Below, piece after piece: positions 11,133-20,864 of a DNA stretch of 64,000 nt (position 1 is the first letter of the stretch; each line of letters starts with the position of its first letter). Below the pieces are notes generated by a model that was given only the letters and a program-made list of their open reading frames with translations, was not told where the DNA came from and ran no database searches. The position numbers and the translations under genes were made by a program. This DNA comes from Flaccisagitta enflata (taxonomy: Eukaryota > Chaetognatha > Sagittoidea > Aphragmophora), in the NCBI GenBank assembly GCA_965153355.1, contig OZ231127.1, positions 28,954,001 to 29,018,000 of the forward strand. Reading direction: 5' to 3'.

Positions 11133-11845
11133 TTTTTGGGCAGCGGCCCCGAAGGGGCCGATGACCTATGCTTTCAAACAGGACAAATTTCTCCTCCTTC
11201 TCCTTCTCCTCCGTCCATCCACCCCTATCAGAGCTTATATCCTAGCCTTGAGGCTCAAATCCCAGCCCTGAGGCCCAAATTCTTGACTCAAGGCCCAAAT
11301 CCTAGCCTTAAGGCTCAAATTCCAGCCTTGAGGCTCAAACCCCAGCCTCGAGGCTCAGATCCTAGCCTAATACCTCAAATCCCGGCCTCGAGCCTCAAAT
11401 CCCAGCTTTGACGCTGAAATCCCGTCTGGCTTTAATCCTAGTATCTTGGCTCAAACCACAGTCTCGAGGCTCAAATCACCATCTTGAGGCTCAAATCACT
11501 CCCTTGAGGCTTAAAATACCATCTCAAGGCTCAAATCACCACCACGAGGCTCAAATCACTGCCTCGAGGCTCACATCACAGCCTCAAGGCTCAAATCACA
11601 GCCTCAAGGCTCAAATCACCGCCTCAAGGCTGAAATCACCGCCTCAAGGCTCATATCACAGTCTCATGGCTCAAATGCTATTTTTGATGCTAAAATTGAA
11701 GCCTAGAGCTTCAAAACTTACTAAGCATAGGTCATCGGCCCCTTTGGGACCGCTGCCCATCTCACCTTCACACACACCCACATATACTTACAAAGGGGCA
11801 ACGGGTACCGCTGACCATCTAACGCTTTTGCGACTATTTATCATT
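11133..11845 (+). mobile_element. Family F foldback element, subfamily I
   Basis: Starts TTTTTGGGCAGCGGCCCC with the CCGATGACCTATGC box, then about 25 monomers of the GCCTCGAGGCTCAAATC type. It closes with GCATAGGTCATCGGCCCC and GACCGCTGCCC, and ends GTACCGCTGACCATCTAACG followed by CTTTTGCGACTA. The long frames that it creates are repeat artefacts. Confidence 0.8.
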
Positions 11846-11879
11846 CCTTTTCTTCTTTCCCATTTTCTATTCTTATTTT

Positions 11880-12350
11880 CATTCTCCTTTGTCTTCTTTT
11901 TCTTTTTCTTTTTCTTTTTCTTTTTCTTTTTCTTCTTCTTCTTCTTCTTTTCTTCTTCTTCTCTTTTTCTTTTTTCGTTTTTCTTTTTCTTTTTCTTTTT
12001 CTTCCTCTTCCTCTTCTTCTTCTTCTTCTTCTTCTTCTTCTTCTTCTTCTTCTTCTTCTTCTTCTTCTTCTTCTTCTTCTTTTTTTTCTTCTTCTTCTTC
12101 TTCTTATCTTCTTCTTCTTCTTTTCTTCTTTTTCTTCTTCTTCTTCTTCTTCTTCTTCTTCTTCTTCTTCTTCTTCTTCTTCTTCTCCTTCTCCTTCTCC
12201 TTCTTTTTCTTTTTCTTTTTCGTTTTTCGTTTTTCTTTTTCTTTTTCTATTTCTTTTTCTTCTTCCTCTGCTTCATCTTCTTTTTCTTTTTCTTTTTCTT
12301 TTTCTTTTTCTTTTTCTTTTTCTTCTTCTTCTTCTTATTCAACTTTTTCA
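11880..12350. repeat. Compound CTT / CTTTTT polypyrimidine tract
   Basis: A T/C-only stretch of alternating CTT arrays (notably 12020-12085 and 12135-12185) and CTTTTT arrays. Like the 7.2-kb and 8.4-kb tracts, it sits directly 3' of a duplicated tail exon on the minus strand. Confidence 0.9.
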
Positions 12351-12371
12351 ATTTTCCCCCTTTCCGCCTAC

Positions 12372-12608
12372 CTTTGTTCTCTGTTGATAATTTCGCCTCC
12401 TCCGAAAAATTTCGCCACAACACCCGACTAACATCGTTGCTGCTGCAGTCGTCCTGGCAATCTGCCTGTGAGACGTCAGCCTTCAGCGCTGATACTTCCT
12501 GGAATTCTCTCCGTAGTGCCAGGTTTGCCTCAGCACAATCCACGTTGCCGTTGGATGAATGAGGTTTCAGTTGCCGGCGCGCTACAAGTACACGACGCGA
12601 AGGTGTAT
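12372..12608 (-). CDS. Duplicated exon: TTC3-like leader joined to the short tail
   Basis: The acceptor TTTTTTCCAG|AT at 12608 and donor AACAAAG|GTAGGC at 12372 bound an exon of 237 nt that is open in one frame. It enters in the same phase as the leaders at 6147 and 10454 and leaves in phase 1. The first half is the TTC3-like leader (NVDCAEANLALRREFQE); the second half is the tail found at 8705 and 20865 (QDDCSSNDVSRVLWRNF, then EEAKL). The TPR and MIF4G parts are missing between them, as in an internal deletion derivative. Function unknown; it may be a coding exon or a relic. Confidence 0.45.
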
Positions 12609-12655
12609 CTGGAAAAAAGAGTCGACTTGTTTTTAAACGCCATGTTCATATTTTT

Positions 12656-13002
12656 AGTCTCGGACCCGCGAATCCACACCTCGCCGTGTCAGTCGGTAGG
12701 TCGGTTTTTCACATTTTTAGTCGCGTGCTACGCGACTCTACACCCCGCTTTGTCCGTCCGTCCGTCCGTCGGTCCGTCGGTCCGTCGGTCCGTCCGTCCG
12801 TCCGTCACACTTTACTTTTTCGGCGTAAATGGGGGCCTTACTGCTCCTGCCCAAATGTTCCAGTGACCTCAATTATGGCCCCTGCCCACCCGCACGCGAC
12901 TGGGGTAGCCGTGTATCCGGCCTTGTTGAATTCCGGGCGGTTTTCGCATTACTGCTCCTGCCCAACCGTCCGCGACTGTCTTGCCGTGTATCCGGCCTTG
13001 TT
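12656..13002 (+). mobile_element. Family G element interrupted by a second family G element
   Basis: The outer copy is 12656-12718 plus 12928-13002 (GGACCCGCG subtype). The inner copy, 12719-12927 (CGTGCTACGCG subtype, AGTCGCG to CCTTGTT), is inserted between CACATTTTT and GAATTCCG. These two flanks are contiguous in the uninterrupted copy at 2420-2589. The nesting fixes the element ends. Confidence 0.8.
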
Positions 13003-13026
13003 CTTTGTTTCTTTTCCTATTTCTTT

Positions 13027-13110
13027 TTAGTCGCGTGCTACGCGACCCAACATCGTGCTTTGTCCGTCCGTCTCTCCGTCCGTTTGTCGGTCTGTCCATG
13101 TGTCTTGGCT
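13027..13110 (+). mobile_element. Family G element, 5' half
   Basis: TTTTTAGTCGCGTGCTACGCG, then the CCGTCCGTC repeat and GTCTGTCCATGTGTC; the 3' half is absent. A T/C-rich stretch separates it from the next copy at 13153. Confidence 0.6.
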
Positions 13111-14110
13111 TTTTTCTTTCTTTTTTATTTTCATTCTTTTTTTTCACTTTTTAGTCGCGGACTAGCGACTCTATAAGAGGCTTTGTCCGTCCGTCGGTTG
13201 GTTGGTTGGTCGGTCGGTTGGTCTGTGGTGATCGAGTTGGAAAGTGTGAAAACATGCATTTCCGCCCTGCCCACCCTGCCCACCCGTTACGTTTCTTCAA
13301 GCACGGTAATACTTGGATATCACTACTTTTCAGCCTTTTTGTTTTTAGTACATGATGTACTGAGCCTAAAATACAAATTTCATCATCTTAGCTTGATAAA
13401 ATCAACTGTCGATTTCCCTTTATTTATCACCACTGCAAGGTGGTTGTGGTGATAATGTTGAAATTTGGTCACTTTGGGCTCAATATTGGGTCACTTTGCT
13501 TTTGAAATTTGAACCAAAATCCATGAGATCATAAAACTAGAGCTCAAGAGCTAACCAGTGGTGCAATTCGCATGTTGCTATCATTTTTTGTTAAGATTTG
13601 AGAGCTTTTCGTAGATGGAAGGGTATGAGGGTTATTTTATCAAACGAATTTGGTGGACAATTCTCACATTTTTTACAATTTTTGATATATCTCCGCTTTC
13701 GATGGACTAATTTTGACAAAACATCTGTAATAACTATTGATCATTTCAGAAAAACTCATATTATCAATCAAAACAAACCTGTATTAAAGCATATAGAGTT
13801 ACCTGGTTGACCAAAAACAATTGCTTTTATCTCTTGGAGAAGATATCTTAAAGGTTGATAAGCACAAAACGCAAAAGGAAAACTAATGCTTTTGGTTTCT
13901 TTAAAAATTAAAAGCGTCTATATCTTTAAAAAAAATTAATGATACAGTCTAAACACTGTAAAGCATTGTTTCAAGGATCAGAAGTTTTCTGCAGTGTTGG
14001 TGACCATATTGAAGATTTTTTGATGCTCTAAATGAATCTGGTAAAATTTTTGATCAATATGACCCTCAAAATTTTTGGAAGACTCTAGAAGCAGGTGCTA
14101 ACCAGTCTCC

Positions 14111-14899
14111 AAAGGCAATATGTGGTCAGCGATACCCGTTGCCCTGCTTTGCATGATTGTGAATTTGAGTGAGGGGAAGCAGGGCAGCGGCCCCAAAGGG
14201 GACGAAGTCCTGTGGAACACACAGGGACTTTTGTTTGTCCTTCAATCCATCTGTCCTGAAATGGCTAATTTGAAGCCTGCGGCTGTGAAGGTAGAGGGGT
14301 GAAATGATGCCTGAGAAACCAGATTTGTGGCCTGAGAGTGCTGATTTGAGGACTAGTAGGTCGGGAGGACTATATTGAGGTAAGAGGGCCTGAGAAAGCA
14401 GGCTTCAGGCCTGAGAGGGCAGATTTCAGGTCTGAGAGGGTAGATTTCAGGCCTGAGAGGGCAGATCTCAGACAGCAGATGACAGAAATCAGGCCTCAGA
14501 GGGCAGATTTTCAGGCCTGAGACAGTGGATTTAAGGCCTGAGACAGCAGATTTCAGGCCCGAGAGGGCAGATTTCAGGCTGGAGAGGGTAGATTTCAGGC
14601 CTGGGAGGGTAGATTTCAAGCCTGAGTGGGCAGATTGTAGGCCTGGGATGGCAAAGATCAGGTCTCAGAGGGCAGATTTCTGGCCTCAGAGGGCAGACTT
14701 CAGGCCTCAAAGGACATATTTCAGGTCTCAGAGGGCAGATTTCAGGCCTGAGTCAGCATATTTCAGGCCTGAGAGGGGAAATTTTAAGTCTGTCAAGCCT
14801 TATGGGGGGACAAACAGACAGACGGATGTAATGACGAACAAAAGTCCCCCTGTGTTCTACAGGATTTTGTCCCCTTTGGGGCCGCTGCCCAAAAAGTAA
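14111..14899 (-). mobile_element. Family F foldback element, subfamily II, nested
   Basis: Begins at the complement of the subfamily II terminus (GGCAATATGTGGTCAGCG) and has the stem GGGCAGCGGCCCCAAAGGGG with GACGAAGTCCTGT. About 22 monomers of the GGCCTGAGAGGGCAGATTTCA type follow, and it closes with ACAGGATTTTGTCCCC and GCCGCTGCCCAAAAA. Confidence 0.8.
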
Positions 14900-15256
14900 A
14901 TTTTTTTCTCACAATTTTGGCTACTTTGGTCATACAATTTGGGCACTTCCGAGCTAAAAAAATGAGCAAATTAAACTACAGCTCAAGATCTAACCAGTGG
15001 TGCAATCGGCATGTCAATATGTTAAAGCATATAGATTTGGCAGAGCTTCAAAGACCAGTGGGAAACTCGAGAAGCAGGTGAAAAAAAGTCAACTTTTTGT
15101 CATTTTGATTACTTGGGTCACAAATTTCGGGCTCTTTGGAGTTGGAAAACGAAATGAAATCCATGGGCAAATTAAACAAGTTACTCGTCCAGCCCAACCT
15201 ACACTCCTCTGCCCTTCCCCCCCACACACAAAATAGTATCTTAAAGGCTGTTTTTT

Positions 15257-15469
15257 AGTTGCGGACACGCAACTCTACAAGAGCCTTTGTCCGTCCATCC
15301 GTCGGTTGGTCGGTCGGTCCATCCGTCGGTCGGTCGGTCCGTCCGTCGGTCGGTCCGTCCGTCCGTCGGTCCGTCCGTCCGTGAACACGTGTCGAAAAAC
15401 GTGAAAACTCGCATTTCCGCCCCTGCCCACCCGTCCGCAACTGGTATTGGCCATGTATCCGGCCTTGTT
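15257..15469 (+). mobile_element. Family G element nested in the foldback transposon
   Basis: Full length, from AGTTGCGGACACGCAACTC to CCGGCCTTGTT. The hairpin carries compensating changes (GTTGCG...CGCAAC). The CCGT/CGGT block is about 90 bases. Confidence 0.8.
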
Positions 15470-15473
15470 GTTA

Positions 15474-15570
15474 CTTTTTTGGGCAGCGTCCCCAAAGGGC
15501 TGATGTCACGGAGGACACAGGGGTGAATTTCCATACATCCTTTTGTCCATCCGTACGTCCGTACATCTGT
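15474..15570 (+). mobile_element. Family F fragment, subfamily III
   Basis: TTTTTTGGGCAGCGTCCCC, AAAGGGCTGATGTCACGG and the ACACAGGGGTGAATTTC box, then CCGT-like sequence. The monomer array and the 3' end are absent. Confidence 0.55.
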
Positions 15571-16424
15571 TTCATGGATTTTGGGCCAAATTTTTAAAGC
15601 GAAGTGGCTCGATTTTCAGCCCAAAATGAGCAAAATTACCAAAAAATGTCATTTTATTATACCAACTGATTTTTGAAGCTATGCCAAATCTATATACTTC
15701 AACATATTGACATGCCGATTGCACCACTGGTTAGCTCTTATGCTGAAGTTTAATTTGCTCATTGATTTTTTTGTCTTTTTCTAGCTCGGTGGTGCCCTAA
15801 TTTTACGACCAAAGTAGCCATAATGACAAAAAAATTCTCTTTTTAACACCTGCTTCTAGAGTCTCCCCAAAATATTGAGGGTCATATCAATCAAAAATAT
15901 TGCCAGATTTAGTTAGAGCATCAAAAAATCTTCAGTTTGGTTACAAATTTCGTCCAAATTAGTCCATCCAAAGCGGAGATATATTAAGAATGGTAAAAAA
16001 TGTCAAAATTGACCACCTAGTTCATCTGACAAAATAACCCTCATACCCTTCCATCTTTGAAAAGCTCTCAAATCTTAACAATAAATGATAGCAACATGCA
16101 ACTTGCACCACTGGTTAGCTCTTGAGCTCTAGTTTCATAATCTCACGGATTTTGGTTCCAATTTCAAACGCAAAGTGGCCCAATTTTGAGCCTAAAGCGA
16201 CCAAATTTCAACATTTTTACCACAACCACCTTAGAGTGGTGATGAATGAAGGGAAATCGACAGTTGATTTTATCAAGCTAAGATGATGAAATTTGTATTT
16301 TAGGCTCAGTACATCATGTATTAAAAACAAAAAGGCTGAAAATAAGTGATATCCATGTATTACCGTGCTTGAAGAAACGTACCACCCGTCCGCGACTGGT
16401 ATTGGCCGTGTATCCGGCCTTGTT

Positions 16425-17525
16425 TTATTATTTTCTTTTTTTTCTCTTTTTTTTCTTGTTTGTTTACTTCGTAGAAGCGTCCATTAGGGACGCAGACGCA
16501 TCTCATCGGTCTCATCTCGTCGGTCCGTCTGTCCATTACGCCCGTGCAAAAAAAAAAGCCATTCTCCGCTATTTCTGGCCATGGTGAGATCCTTGATCAA
16601 ATGATTGACACACGCTTTTTGCGGGCCTTCTTTGATACAGTTGAACTTGGCTCCTGCGGACCCGCTGACTAGAGTTGAGAGTGACTCGGGTTTTCCCCTG
16701 CTATGCCACCACCGTTTTTCGTTTTTTTAATTTTTTTCAGTGATTTATACCTATCATACTACTCAGTTTTTTAAATTTTTTTCAGTGATTTATACCTATC
16801 ATACTACTCAGTACCTTGGATTGGAATGTCCGGCGGTCGCAGTAAGCTTGACCTCGATTCTATCCTCCAAGGGTATGGTTTCTTAACAATGTAACCCTCG
16901 GGTGATTTGTTGAATTTTGGTAACAAAGGAAGCAAACATTATCCCTTAACTACTTTGGTAAGGAGTTTTCTTTTGGGTTAGAGTGAGAGGGAATGTTATT
17001 CAAATTAAGTTTCATGGAAAACTAGGAGTGATGCGCGTAGTAACTAGTCAGTGAGGGCTCACAAGGCTCTCTTCCAGTTATTTTAGTTTGGGTATAGTGA
17101 GGGATGTTGTTCCACCTATCATACTCTGCAGCTGCTTATGGGGTTGTTCAGATGCATCATGCTGTATAAACGTGGAGCACAATTAATCATCAGAACCTAA
17201 AAACTACCAATGTAATGAAAAAAAAAGTGCTAAGTTGAAAAGCTTTTTTTTCAAATTGAGCAACAGACCTGAATTAAGATTTTTTTTTCTGTTTTTTTTT
17301 CTGTTATTTTTGTATTTGTTTTTTGTTTTTATTTATTCTTTGTATAGTCGTTACCTGATGATTTTTGTTATATTTATTGAACATTTTTGTTTACTTTCAC
17401 TTAGACGTACACTTGTACTTATGTACGGCTCCATAACATTTTGTTATAATGTGATGAACGCACATATGAGCAATTACAATCAATCAATCAAAAATCTTAA
17501 AAGAGTATGGGTCCGCGACTGGGGT
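16425..17525. repeat. Dispersed-repeat remnants, no gene
   Basis: 16468-16640 holds a GATGCG-type repeat similar to 27115-27290 (TTACGCCCGTGC, then GGCCATGGTGAGATCCTTG). 16733-16812 is a tandem duplication of a block of about 45 bp containing CAGTGATTTATACCTATCAT. 17035-17120 is homologous, in inverse orientation, to 47240-47330. The rest shows nothing coding. Confidence 0.55.
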
Positions 17526-17690
17526 CAAACGGCGTTGTCATACGGCGTTGTCATACGGCGTTGTCATAAGGCGTTGTCATACGGCGTTGTCATACGGCGT
17601 TGTCATACGGCGTTGTCAAACGGCGTTGTCAAACGGCGTTGTCAAACGGCGTTGTCAAACGGCGTTGTCAAACGGCGTTGTCAAACAGCG
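17526..17690. repeat. 13-bp minisatellite
   Basis: About 12.5 tandem copies of ACGGCGTTGTCAT, drifting to AAACGGCGTTGTC in the last six. It abuts the 161-bp satellite. Confidence 0.9.
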
Positions 17691-18660
17691 GTTTGGCCGG
17701 TTAGCATGCTAAGATCTTTACAAATCAAATACATATGTTGAGTCCTTCCATTTAGAGAATACATACCAAGTTTGAATCAAATCTGTTGAAAAATGCCAAA
17801 GTTATGCACGTTTTTCACTTTTTAAGCTGGTTGGCTGGTTGGGTGGTAGGCCAGTTTGGCTGGTTAGCATGCTAAAATCTTTATGAATCAAATTCATGTG
17901 TTTAGTCCTTCCATTTAGAGACTACATACCAAGTTTCAACCAAATTGGTTGAAAAATACCAAAGTTATGCATGTGTTTCACTTTTAGGCCAGTAGGCTGG
18001 TTGGGTGGTAGGCTGGTTTAGCCGGTTAGCATGCTAAAATCTTTATAAATCAAATTCATATGTTGAGTCCTTACATTTAGGGACTACATGCCAAGTTTCA
18101 ACCAAATTGGTTGAAAAATGCCTATCTTATCCACGTTTTTTTATTTTAAGCTGGTAGGCCGGTTGGGTGGTAGGCTGGTTTGGCCAGTTAGCACGCTAAA
18201 ATCTATACAAATCAAATACATATGTTGAGTCCTTCCATTTAGAGACTACATACCAAGTTTTAACCAAATTGGTTGAAAAATGCCAAAGTTATGCACGTTT
18301 TTCATTTTAAGGCTAGTAGGCTAGTTGGGTGGTTGGCCGGTTTGGCTGCTTAGCATGCTTAAATCTTTACAAATCAAATACATATGTTGAGTCTTTCCAT
18401 TCAGAGACTAAATACCAAGTTTTAACCAAATTGGTTGAAAAATGCCAAAGTTATGCACATTTTTCACTTTTAGGCTGGTAGGCTGGTTGGGTGGTAGGCC
18501 GGTTTGGCCAGTTAGCATGCTAAAATCTTTACAATTCAAATACATATGTTGAGTTCTTCCATTTAGGGACTACATACCAAATTTTAACCAAATCGGTAGA
18601 AAAATGCCGAAGTTAGGCACGTTTTTCACTTTTAGGCTGGTAGGCTGGTTGGGCCAGTTG
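17690..18660. repeat. 161-bp tandem satellite, about six units
   Basis: The anchor TTAGCATGCTAA (or close variants) recurs at about 17701, 17864, 18026, 18187, 18349 and 18509, a spacing of 160-163. Each unit has a GGTAGGCTGGTTGGGTGG block, CATATGTTGAGTCCTTCC and ACCAAATTGGTTGAAAAATG. Confidence 0.9.
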
Positions 18661-19336
18661 GGTGGGTCGAATTATAACACACGCATAGGCTGCAAAGTGG
18701 CTTACCCTAATACAACTTCCCTCCAAATATGAAGCAAATCGGTCAAGGCGTTCAAAAATTAGCCCATTTTTAAAAGTGTGGACGATGACAACGACAACGA
18801 CGACAACGACGACACCCACCCGCCTCGAATTATAGTCCACGTCGGAATGGTATTCCGTCGCGGACAAAAAAGTGATGCGGGGTCACAAATATTGTTGCGG
18901 ACGGGTGGGCATGGACATCAAACCCCACTTGTGCTGATAGGTAGACCGACAGATCCATGGACGGACAAAGCCCCTTGCATAAATATTCATCCGAGCTTCC
19001 GGGAAGCAAAATTTTTTCTCGTAAGCTTCTGACAAGCAGAATGCAGTCTAAAATGGTGGATTTATGGAAAAATCAAGTCTACTTTCATTATATCAATCCT
19101 AAAAATGATAGATTTTTGTGAAAAAAAACATCGTTTTTAGATGATCCAATGAAGAAATGAAATGTAACAACTGTTTAAGTGCTCTTTTAAAACAAAATAT
19201 TATTTTTTTCATATTTTTCTAATGTCATTATGGAATATCTTATGACTCTGTCACCCTGCTTCCAAGAAGCGGCGCTTCCCGCTTCTCCACAATCTTTATG
19301 CCTGGCCTCTTGTAGAGTTGCGCGTCCACAACTTTA
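18661..19336. other. Intergenic, degraded family G pieces
   Basis: 18865-18975 holds an incomplete family G-like sequence (GTCGCGGACAAAAAAG, then GTTGCGGACGGGTGGGCATG and GACGGACAAAGCCCC). A second broken end, GTAGAGTTGCGCGTCCACAA, lies at about 19311. No gene seen. Confidence 0.45.
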
Positions 19337-19523
19337 AACAAGGCCGGACAAACGGCTACCAAAGTCGCGTGCGGCTGGGCAGGAGCTGTAGTTGAGGTCA
19401 CCAGACCATTTGGGCAGGAGCAGTGAGGTCAAAGAAATATAATCATAAAAAAAAGTAAAGTGTGACCGACCGACCGACCGACGGACAAGGCGGGTTGTAG
19501 AGTCGCGTGCACACGACTAAAAA
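19337..19523 (-). mobile_element. Family G element, CGTGC subtype
   Basis: AACAAGGCCGGACAAACGGC through GTCGCGTGCGGCTGGGCAGG and GACCGACCGACCGACGG to AGTCGCGTGCACACGACTAA. Confidence 0.75.
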
Positions 19524-19795
19524 GATGTGCATGTTAAAACTTGTCAATCATTGATTTTTGTCTGAATGTTTACACAAGGATAAGTAAACATCTCAGTCTC
19601 TTCTTTGAACAGGCTGCAAGTAGATAGGTTTTTTGCACTTTTATATTTCTTGAGTTTGCTATATGACCTTTGTTTCTTGAGCTACTAAACAGAGGAAAAT
19701 CCCAAATCCTGTTCCTAAACAGATTAACGGAAGGACGATTCATACCTTTGAGTGAAAAAAGGCGTTGTCTTATCTCAGTCAGTTTGCTACTTTCA

Positions 19796-19833
<38 letters not shown>

Positions 19834-19890
19834 CTTTTTCTGTCTTTCATTATTAGATTTTATCTCTTTTTCTTAATAACAGAATTGACA

Positions 19891-20420
19891 GTAGTGACAC
19901 ACTCGGGTGTGTCAATATGCAAAAGGTCTTTTGATCAGCTCATCATCATCAGGGAATATGAAGACACTAATTACAAGATACCATTTTTATTTTTTTCAAT
20001 TTCAATTATCTTCCGTTTTTTTAGCGCTTGTAAAGATTGTCAAAAATATACATACTTTTAACGACTGCACTCAGTTTTGTTTAAAATCAGACCAATAAAT
20101 CATTCTAAAAATTATGTTTTTTTCTAATACTAAATCATCTTGTATATAAGCAGAAGATTTGAACTAATTTTTTGTAGTATGAAGAATATAAGAACCACTG
20201 TGTTTTGATTCTTTTTCTTGTCATCAATAATCCAGGTGCAAAACCAGCTGCACTACAACATACAAATTAGGGGCTAAATGGGGATTTAGAAAAAAACGGA
20301 AGATGAATGAAATTTGGAAAAAGAAAAATGGTAAGTATCTTAGAATTAATGTCCCAATAATCCCTGATGATGACCATCTGATCAAAAAACCTTTTGCATA
20401 TTGACACACCCGAGTGACAC
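19891..20420. repeat. Inverted repeat with arms of about 140 bp
   Basis: The left arm, 19891-20030, and the right arm, 20285-20420, are complementary. Both contain CGGGTGTGTCAATATGCAAA, TCATCATCAGGGA and TCTTCCGTTTTTTT. The spacer is AT-rich, about 255 bases, with no gene. This looks like a foldback or MITE-like element without clear target duplication. Confidence 0.6.
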
Positions 20421-20864
20421 ACTCAATGAATACAAATAGTGAGGGGAAACTTAATATCTTGAGTTGTTGCTATTTCTCTAGCTAGCAAAAACAAAATTTA
20501 GCTGAGTAAAACTGGTATCAGATACTCCTTCTTTGTCGACATGTCACCATGGTAACTGTAGAATAAGGGATTAAGATGATATGGAATTTTTTCCTGCAAA
20601 TTTCAATGATTAACATGCACACTTTCTTGAATCTGATAGCAACGTCAGCAAAGTGAAGGGCGGTTGGGGAAGGAAGATAAAAACTGTGAAAAATCAATAT
20701 CACTGAATCAGTGAAAATTGGCATTCACTCCACCGTTTTTTCCGTTGGTGAATCACCGAATCACAAGCCTACCTACATACGATTTCATTCAGGGCAATTT
20801 CTTGCGTCTCTTCATGTTTCCCCCCCCCCCCCTTTCTTGTCAAATTTCCCTCCTTTCCTCTCAC
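20421..20864. other. Intergenic, no feature beyond a poly-C run
   Basis: Unique-looking AT-rich sequence with a C run at about 20820-20832, close to the donor of the second MIF4G exon. I see no gene. Confidence 0.4.

Larger units (their letters stand above)
13288..16381. mobile_element. Foldback transposon with 8-bp target duplication (hAT-like)
   Basis: The termini are TACGTTTCTTCAAGCACGG and its exact complement. CCACCCGT is duplicated on both sides (13280-13287 and 16382-16389). Inverted homology extends inward over several hundred bases: 13288-13700 pairs with 15955-16381, 14005-14105 with 15845-15945, and 14905-15080 with about 15660-15850. The element is itself loaded with a family F copy (14111-14899), a family G copy (15257-15469) and a family F fragment (15474-15570). 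No transposase frame was found, so it looks non-autonomous. An 8-bp duplication fits hAT or P superfamilies. Confidence 0.8.
13153..16424 (+). mobile_element. Family G element carrying a 3.1-kb foldback insertion
   Basis: The left part, 13153-13287, is AGTCGCGGACTAGCGACTC through GCCCACCCGT. The right part, 16382-16424, is CCACCCGTCCGCGACTGG to CCGGCCTTGTT. Joined through one copy of CCACCCGT they give a normal family G 3' end identical in layout to 23938-24091. Confidence 0.8.

Noticed and set aside
11220-11700. Regular short repeats resembling a CRISPR array
   Set aside because: Repeats of 20-21 bp are contiguous with no unique spacers, lie inside a foldback element, and the DNA is eukaryotic.
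14353-14899. Repeat protein of the LKSALSGLKSA / RPERADFRPERA type
   Set aside because: The periodicity comes from the 21-bp monomers of a family F element and is read on both strands; similar frames occur at 56435, 57515 and 40423. It is not a gene.
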